Shown here piece by piece: positions 1 through 6,212 of a DNA stretch of 11,806 nt (position 1 is its first letter; every line of letters begins with the position of its first letter). Below the pieces are notes generated by a model. The model did no database searches and was not told the DNA's origin. It saw only the letters and a program-made list of their open reading frames with translations. Source of the DNA: Bacillota bacterium (GTDB lineage: Bacteria > Bacillota > Clostridia > Oscillospirales > Oscillospiraceae). Location of the stretch: NCBI GenBank assembly GCA_029268085.1, contig JAJUHD010000067.1:1-11806 (forward strand), in the 5' to 3' direction. Both the position numbers and the translations under genes were made by a program.

Positions 1-266
1 GATACAGCATTGTCTTTGTTGAAAAAGCTGTTGGAAATGTGGAAAACCGTTGAAAACACTATATTGATAATTCAAGGTTCTGGGAATAATCTTAAGTAAT
101 GTAATGAATATGCATAATACCAGTAAACCTGTAAAGTTTAGTTGTTGCAAATAATGAAACAACAAAAAAATATCTTGACAGGGCGAGGCGCCGGAATAAT
201 GCCGTTTGCCAGTCCATATAGTGTTACTGACATGAGCTTGGACAGTGTTAATTATGGAGGCGGACA
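1..266. other. AT-rich non-coding region with DnaA-box-like cluster, upstream of the carboxypeptidase gene
   Basis: No convincing reading frame occupies this stretch. Near the left edge four related 9-mers follow each other on the plus strand: TGTTGAAAA (17-25), TGTTGGAAA (29-37), TGTGGAAAA (38-46) and CGTTGAAAA (48-56). The third differs from the DnaA box TGTGGATAA by one base; the others are more degenerate. An AT-rich stretch follows, from about 57 to 175. A TTGACA box sits at 175-180, but no good -10 lies at normal spacing; AATAAT at 195-200 is only 14 bases away, and TATAGT at 217-222 has no -35. A short inverted repeat, GTTGTT (141-146) with AACAAC (158-163), and a GGCG-AGG-CGCC mini-hairpin (182-192) are also present. 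The region could be the edge of a replication origin, a dnaA-type control region, or simply an intergenic spacer. Confidence 0.4.
256..260 (+). promoter_or_regulatory. Ribosome binding site of the carboxypeptidase gene
   Basis: GGAGG lies 6 bases before the ATG at 267. This spacing fixes the start codon, which also gives a normal signal peptide. A second frame opening at 245 has no comparable site. Confidence 0.8.
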
Positions 267-1409
267 ATGAAGAGATTATTGATTGCGGCTATCATCACGG
301 CTTTGATTTCGGCCAAAGCCATGGCCATCGAACCGGTCGGAGAGGAAACGCTGACGATACCGGTTCCGTCGGCTGTACTTATGGAAAAGACGACCGGCGA
401 AGTGATATACGAAAAGGACTCGCATACAAAGAGAGCCCCCGCCAGCGTCACGAAGATTATGACGCTTCTGCTAGTAATTGAGGAAATTGATGCCGGACGT
501 CTTACGGAGGACGATACTGTCGTCTGCTCGTCTCACGCCGCTTCCATGGGAGGCAGCCAGATATGGCTGGAGGAAGGGGAACAGATGACGGTTGGCGATA
601 TGCTGAAGGCCGTATCGGTAGTCTCGGCTAACGACTGTGCGGTTGCGCTCGCGGAACACATAGCGGGGTCAGAGGAGGGCTTCGTCAACAAAATGAATGC
701 CCGCGCCGCCGAGCTCGGCATGAACGATACGCACTTCGTCGACTGTACGGGTCTTACGGATGACCCGACGCATCTCACAACAGCGTACGACATTGCGCTT
801 ATGTCGAGAGAGCTTATAAAACATGACCGCATAAAGAAATATACGACGATCTGGATGGATACGCTGCGAAACGGCGAAGCGGAGCTCGTTAATACAAACA
901 GGCTGATCCGCTTTTACAAGGGTGCGACAGGTCTTAAAACCGGCTTCACAACAACAGCGATGTACTGCCTTTCCGCGACGGCCGAAAGGGACGGGACTGA
1001 ATACATTGCCGTTGTCATGCACGGAGCGACCTCCGACGAACGGTTTGAAAGCGCGAAAACTCTTTTAAACTTTGCCTTTGCGAACTATGCGATGTGTCCG
1101 CTTAGAAGCCCAAAGCCGCTTCCGCCCGTGCTGGTGTCACTGGGTAATTGCGACAGCGTACAGCCGGTCTATGGAGGGAAAGAGGGTCTGCTGATGGAAA
1201 AAAGCAAGCTCGGAGAGCTGAATTACGAGTTTGACTTGCCGGACACATTGGAGGCCCCGATCTCAGAGGGCGAAACTCTGGGAGAAATGATCGTCTATTC
1301 CGGAGATACCGAGCTTGCCCGCGTCCCGCTTCTCGCGGGAAGCGAAGTAAAAAAGCTGACCGTGATCAACTTCTACGGGAAGATGCTTTCAAGACTCTTT
1401 GGTGGGTAA
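267..1409 (+). CDS. D-alanyl-D-alanine carboxypeptidase (DacF/PBP5-type, low-molecular-weight penicillin-binding protein)
   Basis: This 380-residue serine DD-peptidase (peptidase family S11) would remove the terminal D-Ala from peptidoglycan stem peptides outside the membrane and so limit cross-linking. All three active-site motifs are visible: S-x-x-K at 60-63 (SVTK, nucleophile Ser60), S-x-N at 120-122 (SAN) and K-T-G at 224-226. A signal peptide covers about residues 1-20, ending AMA. The catalytic domain runs to about 275, followed by a PBP5-type C-terminal beta domain (about 285-362) and a short amphipathic tail (about 365-380) of the kind that holds these enzymes to the membrane surface. 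Length fits the family. The gene appears monocistronic: a 169-base gap with a separate promoter follows. In Bacillus, dacF is linked to sporulation genes, but nothing here indicates sporulation control, so dacF, dacA and dacB subtypes cannot be separated on this evidence. Confidence 0.95.
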   Translation: MKRLLIAAIITALISAKAMAIEPVGEETLTIPVPSAVLMEKTTGEVIYEKDSHTKRAPASVTKIMTLLLVIEEIDAGRLTEDDTVVCSSHAASMGGSQIWLEEGEQMTVGDMLKAVSVVSANDCAVALAEHIAGSEEGFVNKMNARAAELGMNDTHFVDCTGLTDDPTHLTTAYDIALMSRELIKHDRIKKYTTIWMDTLRNGEAELVNTNRLIRFYKGATGLKTGFTTTAMYCLSATAERDGTEYIAVVMHGATSDERFESAKTLLNFAFANYAMCPLRSPKPLPPVLVSLGNCDSVQPVYGGKEGLLMEKSKLGELNYEFDLPDTLEAPISEGETLGEMIVYSGDTELARVPLLAGSEVKKLTVINFYGKMLSRLFGG

Positions 1410-1488
1410 TTATTTCCACTTGTTGCCTAAAATTTGTGATTATTGAGTTGCCGTATCCCACAAATACATAGATTTCACTAAATTTTGC

Positions 1489-1517
1489 TTGATATAGACA
1501 TCAAAATGTATTAAAAT
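1489..1517 (+). promoter_or_regulatory. Sigma-A-type promoter of pgi
   Basis: TTGATA (1489-1494) and TAAAAT (1512-1517) are 17 bases apart, each with five of six consensus matches. Transcription would start near 1524, giving a leader of about 55 bases before the pgi ATG. Confidence 0.65.
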
Positions 1518-1578
1518 ACAAAAACATAAAATCTGCGGAAAAGAATGGAACAAAATCCAAACAAAAGAGGCGCTTTTA

Positions 1579-2865
1579 ATGGTCAAAGTAGATTTATCCG
1601 GCGCAAAGGACTTTTTCGGGCCGGTTGGTCCCGACTACTCTATGATCTCGGACGCTCACAGGAAGCTCTTTGAGCATTCAGGTGAGGGTTCGGAATATAC
1701 TGGGTGGCTGGATCTGCCCGTGCGCGTTCTTCAAAACGAGCTGAAGTCGATCCAAGCCTGTGCTTCAAGGATACGCTCAAATTCCAAGGCTCTTGTCGTC
1801 ATCGGCATCGGCGGCTCGTATCTGGGCGCGCGGGCGGCGATCGAGCTTCTTCGTTCTCCGAACTATAACCTTATTCCAAAAGATACGCCCGATATTTTCT
1901 TCATGGGCAACGGGCTTTCCGCGGCTGCTATCAATGAGACGATCCAGCTTATAGGAGACAGGGACTTCACGGTCAACGTAATTTCCAAGTCAGGCGGTAC
2001 GCTTGAACCTGCGCTCTCGTTCCGCGTATTTAAAAGCCTTCTTGAAAAGAAATATGGTCCGGCGGCGAAAAAGCGCATCATTGCGACAACTGACGAGAGA
2101 AAAGGCGTCCTGCACGATATGGCGGTCAGCGAAGGCTGGGAGCGCTTTATTGTTCCCGAAGATGTGGGCGGCAGATATTCCGTGCTTTCTGCGGTCGGGC
2201 TGCTTCCGATGGCGGTTGCCGGAATCGATATCGAAAAGATACTGCAATGTGCAGTAAACGAAATGCACGATCTTGATCTGCGCTCTGTCGAGAATCCCGC
2301 ATGGCTTTATGCGGGCGCGAGGCAGCACCTGTACGTAACCGGCAGATCTGTCGAAATACTCGCCTGCTATGAACCCTCGTTCCGTTTTATGGCGGAATGG
2401 TGGAAGCAGCTTTTCGGCGAAAGCGAGGGCAAAAACGGTATCGGTATTTTTCCTGCTTCCGTCGAATACACCGCCGACCTGCACTCAATGGGGCAGTATA
2501 TTCAGGACGGTCCCAGGAGACTGATGGAGACGGTCGTATCTTTTGAGAGCACGGGGCAGAACCTTAAAGTGCCCTTTGAGCTTGGCGACAGGGATAAGCT
2601 CAATTATTTGGCGGGCCGCGATTTCGGCGAGATTTCCAAGACAGTCGCCAGGGCGGTCGCCTCCGCCCACATAAAGGGCGATGTGCCGAATATTTCAATA
2701 AGCGTTCCGAAGAAGGACGAGGAGGGCTTTGCGGCTCTGGTCTGCTTCTTTGAGATGAGTTGCGCGCTTTCCGCCTATGTCTCGGGAGTTAACCCTTTCA
2801 ATCAGCCGGGTGTTGAGGCGTATAAGAGCAATATGTTCAAGCTGCTCGGTCAGGAACAGGCATAA
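1579..2865 (+). CDS. pgi: Glucose-6-phosphate isomerase
   Basis: This cytoplasmic enzyme interconverts glucose 6-phosphate and fructose 6-phosphate in glycolysis and gluconeogenesis. The protein has 428 residues, the length of the compact bacterial (Bacillus-like) form rather than the ~550-residue E. coli form. Visible motifs are the sugar-phosphate loop IGIGGSYLGAR (75-85), SKSGGT (136-141, phosphate binding), DVGGRYSVLSAVG (195-207, first PGI signature), the catalytic glutamate region FGESEGK (279-285), LHSMGQ with His302, and GVNPFNQPGVEAYK (403-416, second signature) with Lys416. Two SIS sugar-isomerase domains are therefore intact. AAGAGG at 1565-1570 lies 8 bases before the ATG and supports this start. 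It has its own promoter and a hairpin directly after the stop, so it is probably transcribed alone. Confidence 0.97.
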   Translation: MVKVDLSGAKDFFGPVGPDYSMISDAHRKLFEHSGEGSEYTGWLDLPVRVLQNELKSIQACASRIRSNSKALVVIGIGGSYLGARAAIELLRSPNYNLIPKDTPDIFFMGNGLSAAAINETIQLIGDRDFTVNVISKSGGTLEPALSFRVFKSLLEKKYGPAAKKRIIATTDERKGVLHDMAVSEGWERFIVPEDVGGRYSVLSAVGLLPMAVAGIDIEKILQCAVNEMHDLDLRSVENPAWLYAGARQHLYVTGRSVEILACYEPSFRFMAEWWKQLFGESEGKNGIGIFPASVEYTADLHSMGQYIQDGPRRLMETVVSFESTGQNLKVPFELGDRDKLNYLAGRDFGEISKTVARAVASAHIKGDVPNISISVPKKDEEGFAALVCFFEMSCALSAYVSGVNPFNQPGVEAYKSNMFKLLGQEQA

Positions 2866-2906
2866 ATATTGAGGGAGAGCCATGCGCGGCTCTCCCTTCT
2901 GATATT
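2865..2906 (+). terminator. Long hairpin after pgi, probable terminator
   Basis: AGGGAGAGCC (2872-2881) pairs perfectly with GGCTCTCCCT (2888-2897) around a 6-base loop. The outer bases AATATT (2865-2870) and GATATT (2901-2906) extend the stem past a small bulge. Only a short T-rich stretch lies at 2897-2900, so as an intrinsic terminator it is atypical; it may instead protect the 3' end of the mRNA. Confidence 0.65.
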
Positions 2907-2932
2907 CCGACATTAATCATTCAAAACAAACA

Positions 2933-2961
2933 TTGAAGTTCTTTAAGAGTTATGTTAGTAT
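2933..2961 (+). promoter_or_regulatory. Possible promoter of the P-loop NTPase gene
   Basis: TTGAAG (2933-2938) and TAGTAT (2956-2961) are 17 bases apart, and TGT at 2953-2955 makes an extended -10. A competing -10, TATTAT at 2959-2964, has a spacer of 20. Either would give a leader of about 120 bases before the ATG at 3090. Confidence 0.45.
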
Positions 2962-3089
2962 TATTTAAAGGTGAGGAGAGACAAACCGGACACGGTTTTT
3001 GCCAGTCAATTACACCCCATGCGGCGTTAACCTTCTTGCCTTAAGCAATCACCACGTTTTTCGGAAATACTTTTAGGAGGGTGTTTATC

Positions 3090-3500
3090 ATGGTTAAGTT
3101 AATCGTCGGCTCAAAGGGAACCGGCAAAACCAAAAAACTAGTTGATCTGATCAAAAAGGCTGTCGAGGAAGAAAATGGCAATGTCGTATGTTTGGAAAAG
3201 GACAAGAACCTCACTTATGACATTCCATACACGGCTCGTCTTATACACGCCAGCGACTACAGCTTCGGGTCAATGGAATATTTCAAGGGCTTTATAAGCG
3301 GACTTCATGCTGCGAACTACGATATATCTCATGTTTTCATCGACAATCTCCTAAAGATTCTCGACGAACCTGATTTGGACAAGGTTGCTGCGCTTCTGGA
3401 CGAGCTTGATGCTTTCGGAAAAAAGGAAAACATCAATTTTACGGTTACTGCAACAGTCGACCCCGAAACGGTCGGCGATAATATAAAGAAATACTGCTAG
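3090..3500 (+). CDS. Small conserved P-loop ATP-binding protein of unknown function
   Basis: The 136-residue protein has a clear Walker A motif at residues 7-14 (GSKGTGKT) and a Walker-B-like hydrophobic strand ending in aspartate at 81-85 (HVFID). There is no signal peptide or membrane segment, so it should be cytoplasmic. It is short for a P-loop NTPase, essentially one core fold with no extra domain. From memory, close-length homologues are widespread in Clostridia and are usually annotated only as ATP-binding or hypothetical proteins; I do not know a function. ATG 3090 is chosen over the GTG at 3081 because AGGAGG (3075-3080) touches that GTG but is 9 bases from the ATG. The gene stands alone between the pgi hairpin and a strong terminator. 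Confidence 0.85.
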   Translation: MVKLIVGSKGTGKTKKLVDLIKKAVEEENGNVVCLEKDKNLTYDIPYTARLIHASDYSFGSMEYFKGFISGLHAANYDISHVFIDNLLKILDEPDLDKVAALLDELDAFGKKENINFTVTATVDPETVGDNIKKYC

Positions 3501-3508
3501 TATTTGAA

Positions 3509-3539
3509 AACGGCTGCCGTGCTTTTCACGGCAGCCGTT
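3509..3539. terminator. Bidirectional terminator between convergent genes
   Basis: AACGGCTGCCGTG (3509-3521) pairs perfectly with CACGGCAGCCGTT (3527-3539) around the 5-base loop CTTTT. It lies 8 bases after the P-loop gene stop and 12 bases after the cysteine desulfurase stop on the other strand. The T run is better in the minus direction (TTTTC) than in the plus direction. Confidence 0.85.
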
Positions 3540-3551
3540 AGTATTTCGAGC

Positions 3552-4697
3552 TCAATGAAGGACGGTACAGAGCTTTTCCCTTGCGCTCTTTATCCCGTCA
3601 CAGAGCGCGTTCACATCATCCTCAGTTGTAAATCTGGAAAAGCTGATGCGCAGCGCGCCGTCGATTACGTTGTTCGGCAGGCCGAGCGCCTCCAGAACGT
3701 AACTCCTGCCGCCTTTTTTACAGGCCGAGCTTTTTGAAACGCAGATGCCCATGCCATCCAGATAATTCATTATGACCTCGCTCTTATAGTTCGGAAGCGA
3801 TATGCTGAGGATATGGGGCGCCTCGCCGTAAAGGATCAGAAGGCCATCGTTTTCCGAAGTGAGCCGCCTGACGGCAAGCCCTTTCAGTTCCGCCATCTTT
3901 TTATGCGATTCCTCAAAGAGACTGCTGCCAAGCTCGGCCGCCTTCGCAAACGCCGCAATCTGGGGAATGGCCTCGGTACCGGAGCGCTTTCCTAACTCGT
4001 GACCTCCCCCGAATATCAGGGGAGAAAGGTTGATAGCCTTAGTGCCGCCCCTTACATACAGAGCGCCTATTCCCTTAGGCGCGTGTATCTTATGACCGCT
4101 GATGGAAATCATGTCCGCTCCGAGGGTTTTCGCTGAAAACGGAACCTTGAGAAAACCCTGAACGGCGTCCGTGTGCAGAAGCGCGGCGCTGCCGCTTTTT
4201 TTTAGGGCCTGCGAGATCGCACTAATATCAGTAACGCCGCCTGTTTCGTTGTTAACTAGCATCAATGAAATCAGAACGGTATCATCGCGCAGAGCGTCCA
4301 TAACAGCGCCGACAGAGATGCTGCCGTCCTTTTCGGGCTTGAGCCTTGTAACATCAAAGCCTCTTTTCTCAAGAATGTCTAACGGCCGCAGAACAGCCGC
4401 ATGCTCAACTTCGGAACTGATTATGTGCTTCCCGCGGCGCTTCATGAGCTCCGCACCGGAGAAAATTGCCCAGTTGTCGCTTTCTGAACCGCAGGAGGTG
4501 AAAAAAACCTCTTCGGGCTTTGCACCGAGAGCTTTGGCGAGCGTCGCTCTGGATTCCTCAAGAACCGTTCTCGCCTCACGGCCGAGCTGATGCGTCGAGC
4601 TCGGGTTTCCGAAGCCTTCAGTCATCATTTTATAAGCTGCGTCGGCCGCCTCTGTGCAGACTCTTGTGGTTGCTGCGTTATCAAGATATACAGTCAT
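3552..4697 (-). CDS. Cysteine desulfurase (NifS/IscS-like, PLP-dependent)
   Basis: This fold-type I aminotransferase-family enzyme takes sulfur from L-cysteine, leaving alanine, and carries it as a persulfide for Fe-S cluster assembly or tRNA thiolation. The 381-residue protein begins with the typical NifS opening MTVYLDNAATT. His99 lies in the conserved EHAA, the PLP lysine is Lys203 in SGHKIHAPKGIG, and the catalytic cysteine is Cys326 in SSACKKGG, followed by LGLPNNVIDGALRISFSR, also typical. The ATG at 4697 is preferred over that at 4706: AAAGGA (4712-4707) abuts the upstream ATG but is 9 bases from this one. No iscR, iscU or sufU lies beside it, so its acceptor cannot be named. It is divergent from mtaB, an Fe-S enzyme that also inserts sulfur into tRNA. 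nifS, iscS and csd-type names are not distinguishable here. Confidence 0.93.
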   Translation of the reverse strand: MTVYLDNAATTRVCTEAADAAYKMMTEGFGNPSSTHQLGREARTVLEESRATLAKALGAKPEEVFFTSCGSESDNWAIFSGAELMKRRGKHIISSEVEHAAVLRPLDILEKRGFDVTRLKPEKDGSISVGAVMDALRDDTVLISLMLVNNETGGVTDISAISQALKKSGSAALLHTDAVQGFLKVPFSAKTLGADMISISGHKIHAPKGIGALYVRGGTKAINLSPLIFGGGHELGKRSGTEAIPQIAAFAKAAELGSSLFEESHKKMAELKGLAVRRLTSENDGLLILYGEAPHILSISLPNYKSEVIMNYLDGMGICVSKSSACKKGGRSYVLEALGLPNNVIDGALRISFSRFTTEDDVNALCDGIKSAREKLCTVLH

Positions 4698-4714
4698 GCC
4701 TGTCATTCCTTTAG

Positions 4715-4743
4715 TTTACTTAGAGCAGATTAGGTATTATAAT
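4715..4743 (+). promoter_or_regulatory. mtaB promoter
   Basis: TTTACT (4715-4720) and a perfect TATAAT (4738-4743) are 17 bases apart. Transcription would start near 4750 and give a leader of about 93 bases. Confidence 0.7.
4736..4741 (-). promoter_or_regulatory. Minus-strand -10 for the cysteine desulfurase, overlapping the mtaB -10
   Basis: The palindrome ATTATAAT (4736-4743) reads as TATAAT on the minus strand too (4741 down to 4736). A matching -35 at 16-18 bases is poor (sequence around GGCTGT), so the call depends mainly on the perfect -10 and on the need for a promoter in this gap. It would give a leader of about 30 bases. Confidence 0.5.
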
Positions 4744-4770
4744 AACATAATAATTAAACAGCCGATTAAA

Positions 4771-4803
4771 ACTATGCGCGAGCCGACAGGGTCGGCGTAT
4801 GGT
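4771..4803 (+). promoter_or_regulatory. Stable hairpin in the mtaB leader
   Basis: GCCGAC (4782-4787) pairs with GTCGGC (4791-4796) around the loop AGG. A lower stem pairs ACTATGC (4771-4777) with GTATGGT (4797-4803), with two G-T wobbles, past a GCGA bulge. No T run follows, so it is not an intrinsic terminator. It lies within the predicted leader, about 40 bases before the start codon. Confidence 0.5.
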
Positions 4804-4842
4804 TATTATATCCCCAAATTATCCAATAGACAAGGTGGACCT

Positions 4843-6129
4843 ATGAAATATAAGATTGCTACCCTCGGGTGCAAGGTAAATCAATTTGAAACGCAGGCTC
4901 TTGAAACTATGCTTCAAAGACGCGGTTTTTTAGAAGCGGAGAGTGATGAAACGGCTGATGTCGTCATCGTTAACACCTGCGCCGTAACTGCGGAAAGCGG
5001 AAGGAAGTCCCGCCAGATGATCAGGAAGCTGGAAGCTGAGAACCCAGGTGCGCTGGTCGCTGTCTGCGGCTGCTTTTCCCAGCTTTCACCCGAAGAAGCC
5101 GCGTCGCTGGGCGCTGATGTGGTTCACGGAAGCGGAGAAAAGGAGCGTTTTGCCGACGATATTGAAAAAGCCCTTGCCGAGAAAAATAAAATTGTATGGA
5201 CGGACGACACGTTTGCGCGCCGAATTATGGAGGAGCTTCCATCCGGCGCGGTGGAAGGGCGCACCAGAGCCATGCTGAAAATACAGGACGGCTGCGCGAA
5301 CTTCTGCACCTACTGCATCATACCTTATACAAGAGGCAGAGTGCGCAGCCTGCCGCCGGAACGCTGCGCCGCGCAGACCAAAGAATTGTCGGAACGCGGC
5401 TTCCGTGAGCTGGTCATAACCGGCATCGAGATCGCCTCCTACGGGCGCGACCTTGAACCGAAACGTACGCTCGCGGACGCAATCGAGGCGATAGCGTCAG
5501 GAGCAGGAGAGATGCGCCTGCGCCTGGGCTCGCTGGAGCCGACGGTTATAACCGAGAATTTTGCGGCAAGACTTAAAGCGACCGGCAAGGTCTGCGACCA
5601 CTTCCACCTCTCCCTCCAGAGCGGGTGCGACGAAATACTGAAGCGCATGAACAGAAAATATGATACTGCAAGGTTCTATGAAGCGGTTGAGATACTCCGC
5701 AGATACTTTCCGGATTGCGGAATGACAGCAGACCTCATTGTGGGCTTTCCGGGCGAGACGGAGGAAAACCATGCGCAAACGCTTGACTTTATAAGAAAAT
5801 GCGGCTTTTCCTCAATGCACATTTTTCCGTATTCCAAAAGACCGGGCACAAAGGCTGCGGCGATGGAAGGCCAGCTTACGAACGCTGTAAAGGCGCGAAG
5901 GGCCTCTGAGGCGCAGAAAGCGGCTCTGGAGATGGAAGACGCGTTTCTTCAGTCCTGCATTGGCAGAAAATTGTCTGTCCTGTTTGAAACGGAGAAAAAT
6001 GGAGTGTCCGTAGGTCACGCAGCCAATTATACTCAAGTGTGCGTACACAATGGACACCTTCGAAAAGTTGTTAAAAACGTCGAAATTACCGGCGTTTTAG
6101 ACAAAATGCTTGTAGGTAAAATTGTTTGA
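4843..6129 (+). CDS. mtaB: tRNA (N6-L-threonylcarbamoyladenosine(37)-C2)-methylthiotransferase MtaB
   Basis: This radical-SAM enzyme adds a methylthio group to t6A at position 37 of ANN-decoding tRNAs, giving ms2t6A. The 428-residue protein shows the full layout: an N-terminal UPF0004 domain with cluster cysteines Cys10 (LGCKVNQFE), Cys46 (NTCAVT) and Cys77 (CGCF); the radical-SAM motif CANFCTYC with Cys151, Cys155 and Cys158; and a C-terminal TRAM domain (about 365-428) for RNA binding. The opening KIATLGCKVNQFETQ is characteristic of MtaB rather than MiaB or RimO. The start is ATG 4843, preceded by AAGGTGG (4832-4838). The frame stays open upstream to 4654, but that extension crosses the promoter and the divergent gene and has no family similarity. 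It shares its upstream gap with the cysteine desulfurase, a likely sulfur donor to such Fe-S enzymes. Confidence 0.95.
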   Translation: MKYKIATLGCKVNQFETQALETMLQRRGFLEAESDETADVVIVNTCAVTAESGRKSRQMIRKLEAENPGALVAVCGCFSQLSPEEAASLGADVVHGSGEKERFADDIEKALAEKNKIVWTDDTFARRIMEELPSGAVEGRTRAMLKIQDGCANFCTYCIIPYTRGRVRSLPPERCAAQTKELSERGFRELVITGIEIASYGRDLEPKRTLADAIEAIASGAGEMRLRLGSLEPTVITENFAARLKATGKVCDHFHLSLQSGCDEILKRMNRKYDTARFYEAVEILRRYFPDCGMTADLIVGFPGETEENHAQTLDFIRKCGFSSMHIFPYSKRPGTKAAAMEGQLTNAVKARRASEAQKAALEMEDAFLQSCIGRKLSVLFETEKNGVSVGHAANYTQVCVHNGHLRKVVKNVEITGVLDKMLVGKIV

Positions 6130-6155
6130 CTTTAGGAGACTAAAGGCTTTATAAT
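6126..6155 (+). promoter_or_regulatory. Sigma-A promoter of the serC-serA operon, overlapping the mtaB stop
   Basis: TTGACT (6126-6131) and a perfect TATAAT (6150-6155) are 18 bases apart. The -35 includes the mtaB TGA stop (6127-6129). Transcription would start near 6162, 50 bases before serC. No terminator lies between mtaB and serC, so read-through from mtaB is also possible. Confidence 0.8.
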
Positions 6156-6212
6156 TTGTTTGACATTATTCTGACGAACAGGATCAATGAAAATTTGCAT
6201 GGAGGTAATTCA

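Noticed and set aside
141..163. GTTGTT/AACAAC inverted repeat as a terminator
   Set aside because: Only six pairs with an 11-base loop and followed by A rather than T on the plus strand; too weak to call.
1990..2484. 164-codon minus-strand open frame antisense to pgi
   Set aside because: Low-complexity, basic translation with no recognisable motif; pgi explains the DNA fully.
2965..3090. Riboswitch in the P-loop gene leader
   Set aside because: I could not match the leader to the conserved core of any riboswitch class I know; it is kept only as an uncharacterised leader.
4171..4590. 139-codon plus-strand open frame antisense to the cysteine desulfurase
   Set aside because: The desulfurase on the other strand has all family motifs; this frame has none and no ribosome site.
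4654..4842. Upstream in-frame extension of mtaB (63 codons)
   Set aside because: It runs through the divergent gene's start, the promoter and the leader hairpin. The family start and AAGGTGG both point to 4843.
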